NCBI RefSeq assembly: GCF_022369515.1
Contig: NZ_CP059724.1
Location: forward strand, 5,766,001 to 5,830,000
Length of the DNA stretch: 64,000 nucleotides
Direction: 5' to 3'
From: Paenibacillus sp. 19GGS1-52
GTDB taxonomy: Bacteria > Bacillota > Bacilli > Paenibacillales > Paenibacillaceae
In this document: in pieces, positions 26,721 to 33,908 of the stretch
Numbering within the stretch: position 1 is the first letter of the stretch
Layout of the letters: each line of letters starts with the position of its first letter
The notes under the pieces: generated by a model
What the model was told of the DNA's origin: nothing
What the model saw: the letters and a program-made list of their open reading frames with translations, nothing else
Databases searched by the model: none
Made by a program: the position numbers and the translations under genes

Positions 26721-27566
26721 ATGACTGAAGTGAAGCTTGGGATTGGCTATGACGAATTCGAAGATGGTCAAAGGATTGGCACAGAGATTGAGAAGTTAAG
26801 CAGCAGCCCTGAAAGTACTTCCGTAAGCAGCCTGATCATTGGCGACTGGGGACAAGCCTACGAGAATAGTTCAGAAGAAGTTGTGGATGCGTTGGTTAAA
26901 TACAGTGCAAGCTTCCCGGCTCTGCGCAAGCTGTTCATCGGTGAGATGAGCTTTGAGGAATGTGAAATTTCGTGGATTACACAAAGCGATCTGTCTGCGC
27001 TCTTCCCCGCTTTCCCCGAACTTCAATCGCTCACCATTCAGGGCGGGAATGAGCTGAGTCTCAACCAGCTGCACCATGATAAGCTTGAAGAGTTGATTAT
27101 CATTAGCGGCGGACTCGGCAAAGGTGTTCTGGGTAATATTGCTACAGGGCGTTTGCCCAATCTGCGCAAGCTGGAGCTGTATCTTGGTGTCGATAATTAC
27201 GGTTTCGATGGAAGCGTAGATGATATTTTCCCCATCATTCAGCCTGGGAAGTTCCCTAAACTCACCTATCTAGGATTAAAAAATAGTGAAATACAAGATG
27301 AAATTGCTGCAGCGTTAGCGGATGCCCCTGTTCTGAACCAGCTGGAGACACTGGATTTGTCTCTGGGCACTTTGAGCGACAAAGGCGCCGAGGCGCTGCT
27401 GGCAAGTGCTAGAATTAAAGGACTGAAGGCGCTGAACCTGAGCCACCATTACATGTCTGATGAGATGATTGAACGCTGGCGGAAAAGTGGATTGCCTGTC
27501 GATGTCAGCGACAAGCAGGAAAGCGAGGATGGGGATGACTGGCGCTATCCGTCCATCACAGAGTGA
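26721..27566 (+). CDS. STM4015 family protein (leucine-rich-repeat-like)
   Basis: A 281-residue protein, with GGGAGGGAAGATCC before the ATG. Residues about 80-265 show leucine-rich-repeat spacing: ALRKLFIGE, ELQSLTIQGGNEL, KLEELIIISGGLG, NLRKLELYLG, KLTYLGLKNSEI, QLETLDLSLGTL and GLKALNLSHHYM. The composition and gene neighbourhood match the family named after Salmonella STM4015, whose function is unknown. It overlaps the next gene by 32 bases and is first of a six-gene operon. LRR modules bind proteins, so it may present or recognise the substrate of the radical SAM and ATP-grasp enzymes downstream. That role is inference. Confidence 0.82.
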   Translation: MTEVKLGIGYDEFEDGQRIGTEIEKLSSSPESTSVSSLIIGDWGQAYENSSEEVVDALVKYSASFPALRKLFIGEMSFEECEISWITQSDLSALFPAFPELQSLTIQGGNELSLNQLHHDKLEELIIISGGLGKGVLGNIATGRLPNLRKLELYLGVDNYGFDGSVDDIFPIIQPGKFPKLTYLGLKNSEIQDEIAAALADAPVLNQLETLDLSLGTLSDKGAEALLASARIKGLKALNLSHHYMSDEMIERWRKSGLPVDVSDKQESEDGDDWRYPSITE

Positions 27567-28842
27567 TGCCCCCTTGCGGACGCTAATCGTTATAGGCAAT
27601 CCCGGGGACAAGCGGACTGGCGGTATTCAGGAGGCTAGACGCAATCTTGGGCTACCGCCAGCCATTATTATTCCGTATGCCGGATTGCTGGCGGGACAAT
27701 CACTAGCGGAGCTATCTCTTTCCTTGCCTGATGATGCCCGTGTTGACCTCCGCACCGCTCCCCCGCTGCTGCGGCTGGAATCTCCTGGCGGCAGCTTCGA
27801 GATCGAGCGCGCCTTGATCATGTTAGGCGCACCGGATGCCGAAGATATGGACGATTCGCTGCATCCATACGGAAATCATCCTGATCCCCATCCCCTGAGC
27901 GTCAAGGCAGCAGGGAAACTAAAGGATTTGCAAGGTGTGCTGCATCATCCATCCCAGTGGTTCCGCGGCTACTGCCGCATGCTGGCAAGGCTGAAACAGG
28001 AAGCGACCGAAGCATACCCGGGCTCTTTGTGGTTAAACCACCCCACAGATATTGCGAACATGACGGATAAACGCCGGACACAGCAGATTCTGGCAGAGGC
28101 GGGCATCCCCATCCCCCGACCTTTGGGGGAGAAGAAGAAACCCACAGATTATGCTTCTCTGCGTGAGAGTATGCTGAGCGAGCGAATGCATCGCATATTT
28201 ATTAAGCTGGCCTGCGGTTCAGCAGCTTCCGGTCTTATTGCCTACCAGATCAATCCCGTAACAGGTGCTGAAGTCGCCTTAACTACGGTTGGAGTAGAGC
28301 ATTACATCACACGTCCTCCCATTTACTATAACTCGGGCAAGCTGCGGCGGTATACCGATACAACAACCATCTCGGGCATTATTGATTGGCTCTATCGTCA
28401 TGGAGCCTATGCGGAGCAATGGATACCCAAATCGGGGCATGGTGGACGGTCGTTCGATATCCGCCAGCTTGTCGTATACGGAGAGGCCTGCCACTCCATC
28501 GCCCGGGTAAGCAGCACTCCGATTACGAATCTGCATTTGCGCAGCCAGCGGATGTCTCCAGCAGAAGCCGGACTGTCGGAGCAGATTCAGGAGCAGGTGC
28601 GGGATACAGCCGTGCAGGCATTAGCCGCTTTCCCGAGCTCAGGTATTGCCGGTATAGATGTGCTTGTATCCGGGAGTTCACAGCGTTGCTTCGTAGTTGA
28701 TGTCAACCCGTTTGGCGACTTGCTGTACGAGGTTAAATACCACGGCTGCAGCACATACGAATGGGAAATGAAGGTGTTGTTCGCCAGAGACTATATCGCC
28801 AAACCTCCTACACCACCGGTCGCAAAGGAAGGTTCAGCATGA
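27535..28842 (+). CDS. STM4014 family protein, ATP-grasp fold
   Basis: About 435 residues from the ATG at 27535, which lies inside the end of the STM4015-like gene and has GAGG six bases upstream; a second ATG at 27529 is possible. ATP-grasp features are RRTQQILAEAGIPIPRP (about 180), HRIFIKLACGSAASGLIAY (nucleotide-binding Lys), EQWIPKSGHGGRSFDIRQLV and VVDVNPFGDL (metal-binding Asp-x-Asn). ATP-grasp enzymes join a carboxylate to an amine or thiol through an acyl phosphate. Family members always travel with STM4011-4013 and STM4015 types as far as I know. The substrate is unknown. Confidence 0.82.
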   Translation: MTGAIRPSQSDAPLRTLIVIGNPGDKRTGGIQEARRNLGLPPAIIIPYAGLLAGQSLAELSLSLPDDARVDLRTAPPLLRLESPGGSFEIERALIMLGAPDAEDMDDSLHPYGNHPDPHPLSVKAAGKLKDLQGVLHHPSQWFRGYCRMLARLKQEATEAYPGSLWLNHPTDIANMTDKRRTQQILAEAGIPIPRPLGEKKKPTDYASLRESMLSERMHRIFIKLACGSAASGLIAYQINPVTGAEVALTTVGVEHYITRPPIYYNSGKLRRYTDTTTISGIIDWLYRHGAYAEQWIPKSGHGGRSFDIRQLVVYGEACHSIARVSSTPITNLHLRSQRMSPAEAGLSEQIQEQVRDTAVQALAAFPSSGIAGIDVLVSGSSQRCFVVDVNPFGDLLYEVKYHGCSTYEWEMKVLFARDYIAKPPTPPVAKEGSA

Positions 28843-29624
28843 CAGATATGAACTGCATTGTTGGCACCCATGACATTCTGATGATCACACTGGATACCTT
28901 GCGGTATGATGTGGCTGTGCTGGAGGAGGCGAATTGTCCCAACCTGTGTGGTGGCGGACCTTGGGAGAAACGCCATACCCCAGGCAGCTTCACCTATGCC
29001 GCGCACCATGCCTTCTTCGGCGGTTTCCTGCCGACTCCGGCAACAACGGACAAGTCGGAGCATGTCCGGCTCTTTCATTCAAGGAACACTGGAATGAAGA
29101 CTCATCCCCACACCTGGCTGTTCGATACGCCGGATTTGGTGTCCGGGCTTGCTGGCGCGGGCTATCGTACGGTTTGTATCGGTGGCGTTATTTTTTTCAG
29201 CAAAAAAGTACCGCTCGCCCGTGTGCTGCCCAGCTATTTCCAACACAGCTACTGGCGGATGACGTTTGGCGTCACTAATCCGCGCTCCACGGAGCATCAG
29301 GTGAATCATGATTTGAAGCTGCTCAAGGACACGTCGCACGAGCAAAGGTTATTCATGTTCCTCAATGTTTCGGCCATGCACGGACCAAACCATTATTTTC
29401 TGCCGGGGGCCCGCAAGGATTCCGTGGACAGCCAGCGCGCCGCACTCCGTTATGTCGACGGCGAGCTGGGACGATTATTCGCAGCCTTCCGAGAGCGGGG
29501 GAATCCGGTTTTTTGTCTCGCTTTTTCCGATCATGGAACGGCTTACGGCGAAGATGGCTATCAGGGGCATCGGCTCGCACACGAGACGGTGTGGAACGTT
29601 CCTTACCGTGAATTCACATTGTAA
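28839..29624 (+). CDS. STM4013/SEN3800 family hydrolase (alkaline phosphatase superfamily)
   Basis: About 261 residues; the ATG overlaps the preceding TGA (ATGA). Fold motifs are ILMITLDTLRYDVA (first metal Asp), PGSFTYAAHHAFFGG (nucleophile position, a Thr), SAMHGPNHY and FSDHGTAYGEDGYQGHRLAH (metal Asp/His). The family is often called sulfatase-like, but there is no C/S-x-P-x-R formylglycine motif. A phosphatase, phosphodiesterase or phosphotransferase acting through Thr is more likely than a classical sulfatase. No signal peptide, so it is cytosolic like its operon partners. Confidence 0.82.
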   Translation: MTDMNCIVGTHDILMITLDTLRYDVAVLEEANCPNLCGGGPWEKRHTPGSFTYAAHHAFFGGFLPTPATTDKSEHVRLFHSRNTGMKTHPHTWLFDTPDLVSGLAGAGYRTVCIGGVIFFSKKVPLARVLPSYFQHSYWRMTFGVTNPRSTEHQVNHDLKLLKDTSHEQRLFMFLNVSAMHGPNHYFLPGARKDSVDSQRAALRYVDGELGRLFAAFRERGNPVFCLAFSDHGTAYGEDGYQGHRLAHETVWNVPYREFTL

Positions 29625-29641
29625 CAGGAAGGAGAACAGCT

Positions 29642-31027
29642 ATGACTTTACCACTCGATCACCTACTCCTCCACAACGATGGGAAGCACTCCCTCTCTGC
29701 CGAGGAGCTTTTGCAATGGAAGGAGAATATTGCCGCTTACCCTTACCGCTCTTATCTATATTCCTATCCCCATAAAACAGCCTACCGCGACCTGCAGCCT
29801 CCAGTCCCCTTGAAGGAGCTATGGGCGGACGAGCCTGCGGAAGCTTTTTTCCTATATATGCATATTCCTTTCTGCGGCGCACGCTGCGGCTTCTGCAATC
29901 TGTTCACGCTGCCCGACAAACGCGCCGATGTCCACACTCGTTATGTGGATGCGCTGGAGCGGCAGGCGAAGCAATGGGCAACGTTCACCAGGCATAAGCC
30001 TTATGCCCGCTTCGCTATCGGCGGCGGCACGCCCACTCTGCTGGCCGAAGAACAGCTGCGCCGCTTGTTCACCATAGCTGTGGATATTATGGGACTGGAT
30101 ACGAGCGTTGCTTCGATTTCGGTCGAAGCCTCTCCCGAGACCCTGACGGATGGAAAGCTGATGATTCTTAAAGAAGCCTCAGTGGACAGGGTCAGTATGG
30201 GTATTCAGAGCTTTGTAGCCGCAGAAGCTGCAGCCATATACCGCCCACAGAATCCGGACGAGGTCTATCGCGCGCTGGAGCTGTTGGGGAAATACGATTT
30301 CCCGATCCTCAATCTGGATCTGATCTACGGGCTCCCTGGACAAAGGGTGGACTCCTGGCTCTATTCACTGAATCAGGCTCTTTCCTATGAACCGGAGGAA
30401 ATTTTTATTTATCCGCTCTACACTCGCGAGCATACAATTGTTAAGCCCGGAGATATGCATCGCCAGGATGATATTCGCCTTCATTGCTACACAGCAGCCC
30501 GAGAACTGCTCATCGGACGCGGCTACCGCCAATACTCCATGCGCCGCTTCGCGAAAGAAGCGGCAGGATCAGACAAATCCATTCTCAATTACAGCTGCCA
30601 GGAAGAAGGCATGGTCGGGCTAGGCTGTGGAGCCAGATCCTATACACGCAGCGTCCATTATGCTTCCCGTTACGGGGTCAGCCGCAAAGCAACGGAGAGC
30701 ATTATCGCCGATTATGTAGCGGCAGAACGTTATGATACGGCAGACTACGGGATTGTACTGAGCCTTAAAGAGCAGCAGCGCCGCTTTATTCTGAAGGCTA
30801 TTTTGCATAGCGAGGGGCTGCAGCTTTCCAGTTACAGTGAGCGCTTCGGATGCTCACTGTGGAGCGATTATCCTGAGTTGTCCCTACTGCTGCAAGCTGA
30901 GCTTGGCAAGGAGGAAGACGGCGTGCTAACCCTAACCGCTGAGGGCATGGGCTACTCTGACTCTATCGGCGACTGGTTTATTTCGGGTGAGATTCGGGAG
31001 CAAATGGAAAGGTTCGTCTTGCCATGA
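29642..31027 (+). CDS. STM4012 family radical SAM protein (HemN-like)
   Basis: A 461-residue protein with GGAAGGAGAACAGCT before its ATG. The radical SAM cluster motif is C78-GAR-C82-GF-C85 (CxxxCxxC) in YMHIPFCGARCGFCNLF, as in the HemN/HemW group. GGGTPTLL (the SAM-binding GGE-like loop) and SVEASPETLT follow, then SMGIQSF and LNLDLIYGLPGQ. The C-terminal part has GLGCGARSYTRS, the HemN-type 'G-x-G-A-x-S' block. It lacks the extra features of coproporphyrinogen oxidases, so a role in heme synthesis is unlikely. It overlaps the next gene by four bases. Confidence 0.85.
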   Translation: MTLPLDHLLLHNDGKHSLSAEELLQWKENIAAYPYRSYLYSYPHKTAYRDLQPPVPLKELWADEPAEAFFLYMHIPFCGARCGFCNLFTLPDKRADVHTRYVDALERQAKQWATFTRHKPYARFAIGGGTPTLLAEEQLRRLFTIAVDIMGLDTSVASISVEASPETLTDGKLMILKEASVDRVSMGIQSFVAAEAAAIYRPQNPDEVYRALELLGKYDFPILNLDLIYGLPGQRVDSWLYSLNQALSYEPEEIFIYPLYTREHTIVKPGDMHRQDDIRLHCYTAARELLIGRGYRQYSMRRFAKEAAGSDKSILNYSCQEEGMVGLGCGARSYTRSVHYASRYGVSRKATESIIADYVAAERYDTADYGIVLSLKEQQRRFILKAILHSEGLQLSSYSERFGCSLWSDYPELSLLLQAELGKEEDGVLTLTAEGMGYSDSIGDWFISGEIREQMERFVLP

Positions 31028-31893
31028 AGGCGGTTCTCTATTACCGCGGCTCTCTCACCTCCTGCAATTATGATTGCCCCTATTGCCCCTTCGGCAAAAC
31101 AAGGGACAGTGCAGCCACCCTCGCCAAGGACCGTGTTGGATTGGAAACCTTCGTAGAGTGGATCGGAGCACAGGGGGCGGCGGGCCATCGGCTGTCTATT
31201 TTCTTCAACCCCTATGGTGAAGGGCTTATTCACCGTTGGTACAAAGATGCCCTGATCGCACTCTCTAACATGGAACATGTGGATAAGGTGGCGATCCAGA
31301 CTAATCTATCGGCGGACTTAAATTTCACCGAAGCGCTGGACCGCGACAAGGTGGCCTTTTGGGCTACCTATCATCCAGGACAAATACAAGAAGATAAATT
31401 CTTAGCCCAATGTATGACTTTGTACGCGAGGGGTATTCCGTTTAGCGTGGGCAGCGTGGGCCTGCGCAGTGCTTTTGCGGCTATAGCCTCACTGCGCACA
31501 TCCCTGCCGGAAGACGTCTATTTATGGGTGAATGCTTATAAGGATAAGCCAGATTACTATACGTCAGATGAGCTTTCCTATCTAAGCAGCATCGATCCGC
31601 ACTTTGCTATTAATGCTATGGACTATGAGAGCCTGGGCAAAATATGTAATGCGGGCCGTAATGTATTCTATGTACAAGGCTCTGGACTCGTTAAACGCTG
31701 CTACAAGGATAGAGGCGTCATCGGCAACCTCTATCGCGATGGATTGGAGGGCCTCTCCGCTGAGCGCAGCTGCCGGATGCAGCTATGCGACTGTTATATT
31801 GGTTATATTCATATGCCGCAACTGGGGCTGCAGGACATTTACGGCTCTGGCTTGCTGGAGCGAATCCCCCCTATGGGAGACTCTAAACGATGA
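31024..31893 (+). CDS. STM4011 family radical SAM protein
   Basis: A 289-residue protein starting by an ATGA overlap. The radical SAM motif C14-NYD-C18-PY-C21 is followed by NPYGEGLIH and IQTNLS in the barrel. The C-terminus holds five more cysteines, C208, C226, C250, C255 and C257, spaced like a SPASM/twitch auxiliary iron-sulfur cluster (CNAG...KRCYKD...SCRMQLCDC). Such auxiliary clusters occur in enzymes that modify peptides or large substrates. The next gene (adenylylsulfate kinase) overlaps its end by four bases. The substrate is unknown; a peptide or a conjugate is an inference. Confidence 0.84.
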   Translation: MKAVLYYRGSLTSCNYDCPYCPFGKTRDSAATLAKDRVGLETFVEWIGAQGAAGHRLSIFFNPYGEGLIHRWYKDALIALSNMEHVDKVAIQTNLSADLNFTEALDRDKVAFWATYHPGQIQEDKFLAQCMTLYARGIPFSVGSVGLRSAFAAIASLRTSLPEDVYLWVNAYKDKPDYYTSDELSYLSSIDPHFAINAMDYESLGKICNAGRNVFYVQGSGLVKRCYKDRGVIGNLYRDGLEGLSAERSCRMQLCDCYIGYIHMPQLGLQDIYGSGLLERIPPMGDSKR

Positions 31894-32414
31894 TAAATAA
31901 CCCAAATTCAGGATTCACCCTATGGCTGACCGGATTATCCGGCGCAGGCAAATCAACGATTGCGGCCCTGCTGGCAGACAGGCTCCGCGAACAGGGAAGG
32001 GCCGTGGAATGGCTCGACGGCGATGAGCTGCGGCGTAACCTCGGGCGGGGGCTCGGCTTCAGCCGCGAGGACCGGTTCGAGAACATCCGCCGGGCAGTCT
32101 ACATTGCCGGATTGCTGAACCGGCAGGATGTGATTACGATTGTATCGGTCATCAGCCCCTACCGGGATATGCGGCTGTATGCCCGCCAAGAGCTACCGCA
32201 GTTCGTGGAGGTTTATGTAGATTGCCCATTGCAGATCTGCGAGGAGCGTGATGTCAAAGGGCTGTATGCCAAGGCCCGCCGCGGGGAGATTCCCTCCTTC
32301 ACCGGAATTTCTGATCCTTACGAGATCCCGGAAGGTCCAGAGCTTACGCTACGTACGGCAGAGCAATCGCCGGAGCAAAGTGTTGCTGTATTGCTGGAAT
32401 GGCTCAAACAGTGA
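31890..32414 (+). CDS. cysC: Adenylylsulfate (APS) kinase, CysC type
   Basis: A 174-residue kinase with the complete set of CysC motifs: P-loop GLSGAGKST (15-23), LDGDELRRNLGRGLGFSRED then RFENIRR, ISPYRD, EVYVDCPLQICEERDVKGLY, and FTGISDPYEIPE. It converts adenylylsulfate to PAPS, the donor for sulfotransferases. It overlaps the STM4011-like gene by four bases (ATGA), so it is translated with the radical SAM cluster and not with sulfate assimilation genes; no ATP sulfurylase, PAPS reductase or sulfotransferase is nearby. It may supply PAPS to a sulfotransfer step or phosphorylate a related nucleotide made by the cluster. Confidence 0.85.
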   Translation: MINNPNSGFTLWLTGLSGAGKSTIAALLADRLREQGRAVEWLDGDELRRNLGRGLGFSREDRFENIRRAVYIAGLLNRQDVITIVSVISPYRDMRLYARQELPQFVEVYVDCPLQICEERDVKGLYAKARRGEIPSFTGISDPYEIPEGPELTLRTAEQSPEQSVAVLLEWLKQ

Positions 32415-32461
32415 TTCATTCAATAGAACTAAGAAGCTGAAGCTAGCGCCAGGAATAGATT

Positions 32462-32612
32462 ATTCATTAGACTATTCATAGACCATCCTTAGACCATTCA
32501 TAGACTATCCTTAGACCATTCATGGACTGTCCTTAGACTATCCATAGACTATCCATGGACTATCCTTAGACCATTCATGGACTATCCTTAGACCATTCAT
32601 GGACTGTCCATA
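32462..32612. repeat. 11-bp tandem repeat array, 13 units
   Basis: Thirteen consecutive units (the first 12 bp, all others 11 bp) follow the consensus AT[T/C]C[A/T]T[A/G]GAC[C/T], then a partial unit. Units tend to alternate between ATCCTTAGACC and ATTCATGGACT, giving a weak 22-bp super-period. Eleven is not a multiple of three and no frame stays open through it, so it is not coding. It begins about 47 bases after the cysC stop. Confidence 0.9.
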
Positions 32613-32658
32613 ACAAGCCGCTACTTTAGCGCCAGGTACTGGATCACTCGCACAGCCA

Positions 32659-32851
32659 TTTAGCGGGAATTTCTCCCTTTATTTAAGCTGAAATCAGGCG
32701 AAAATTAGATTTAACGGGATTTTCTCCCGCTAATTCTCTCGATCTCCTCTTTTTTCAGTCATATCTCTGTATTTAGAGGGATTATTTCCCTCTATTTAAG
32801 TAATATAGGCTTGTAGGGATAAATTAGAGGGAGTTTTTCCCGCTATTTCAC
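32659..32851. repeat. Four spaced copies of a 29-bp hairpin motif
   Basis: Copies at 32659-32687, 32710-32738, 32772-32800 and 32823-32851 share the pattern TTTAG-C/A-GGGA-N4/5-TCCC-G/T-CTA-TTT. Each is a near-perfect inverted repeat (for example TTAACGGGA with TCCCGCTAA). Start-to-start distances are 51, 62 and 51 bp. They lie in the gene-free stretch between cysC and the GDPD gene and could act as transcription attenuators or be mobile palindromes. Confidence 0.85.
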
Positions 32852-32897
32852 CCCTGATTCTTCTTCTATAAGCTCACCCCTTGCCTCCTACTGAATA

Positions 32898-32971
32898 GTG
32901 GTGGTGGGCGCGGTGGGCGGGTGGCAATAGTTGGTGGCGTTAGTGGACGCGGGTGGTGGTGGGAAGCGGCG
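32898..32971 (+). other. G-rich tract with quadruplex potential
   Basis: About 74 bases dominated by GGTGG and GGG runs on the plus strand (for example GTGGTGGGCGCGGTGGGCGG). Closely spaced GGG and GG runs could form a G-quadruplex. The rest of 32415-33166 contains only the repeats listed separately and no convincing gene. Confidence 0.6.
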
Positions 32972-33166
32972 ACTGGCTCAGTGGAACAATATCCCAGAGA
33001 TATTACTCCTTTATGTATGTCTCCTGTTAACGCTAGGTTAAATTTTCAAAAGTAGTACCCTTACAGTATTTCCGAACAGGGTTTCTTGGCTCTATGTGGA
33101 ATATGGATAAGGTAGCCCGCACCTGCAGGGCATATGTAAATCATAAGGCGGAGGGATTGTAAGCTA

Positions 33167-33904
33167 ATGAATAACATCATTAATTTTGCGCATCGCGGCG
33201 CGTCGGCGGTATGTCCAGAGAATACGATGGCGGCATTCCGCAAGAGTCTTACGCTTGGAGCAACTGGCATTGAGACCGATGTGCAAATGACCAAGGATGG
33301 CGGACTCGTGCTTATTCACGATGAAGAGCTTAACCGCACTACGGACGGAACCGGATATATAAAGGATAAGACCCTTCAAGAAGTGCTGGCGGTAGATGCG
33401 GGATCTTGGTTCGGAGCTGAATTCAATGGTGAAAAAATCCCGACTCTGGAGGACTTGCTTGATCTGCTCCAGGGACGTGACACTATACTGAATATTGAAC
33501 TTAAGAACGGTCTCTTCCTGTACCCCGGCATGGAGGAAAAGGTCATCGCGACTGTGCGGGACTTCCACATGAGTGAACGGGTCATCCTGTCGAGCTTCAA
33601 TCATTATTCCCTGGCTTACTGTAAATCTATTGCTCCGGATATTCTAACCGGAATTTTATATGGTGAAGGTTTGTATCGTCCATGGGATTATGCAGCTTCA
33701 CTAAAAGCAGATGCGCTGCACGCTACGCATTATGCCGTGCTGCCGGAATTCGTCGCCGAAGCCACTAAGCATGGTATTGACTATCATCCCTTTACCGTAA
33801 ATGAACCCGAGCGAATGAAATACTTAATAGCTGCAGGCGTGGCCGGCATTATTACCGATTATCCGGACCTGCTGGCCGAACTGCTGGCTGCCCAAGGAGG
33901 CTAA
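33167..33904 (+). CDS. Glycerophosphodiester phosphodiesterase
   Basis: A 245-residue TIM-barrel enzyme that hydrolyses glycerophosphodiesters to glycerol 3-phosphate and an alcohol. Motifs are FAHRGASAVCPENTMAAF (catalytic His/Arg/Glu), ETDVQMTKDGGLVLIHDEEL (metal Glu/Asp and catalytic His), LNIELKN and GIITDYPDLL. No signal peptide, so it is of the intracellular UgpQ type. Three bases after its TAA comes GTG of an MFS transporter with its own AAGGAGG inside this gene's end, so the two are an operon. Confidence 0.9.
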   Translation: MNNIINFAHRGASAVCPENTMAAFRKSLTLGATGIETDVQMTKDGGLVLIHDEELNRTTDGTGYIKDKTLQEVLAVDAGSWFGAEFNGEKIPTLEDLLDLLQGRDTILNIELKNGLFLYPGMEEKVIATVRDFHMSERVILSSFNHYSLAYCKSIAPDILTGILYGEGLYRPWDYAASLKADALHATHYAVLPEFVAEATKHGIDYHPFTVNEPERMKYLIAAGVAGIITDYPDLLAELLAAQGG

Positions 33905-33908
33905 TGGG

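Noticed and set aside
32462..32612. Tandem array considered as a CRISPR
   Set aside because: Units are 11 bp with no spacers and no cas gene is near.
32415..33166. Search for a short precursor peptide gene after the radical SAM cluster
   Set aside because: No start codon with a ribosome site and a sensible peptide was found; the stretch is repeats.
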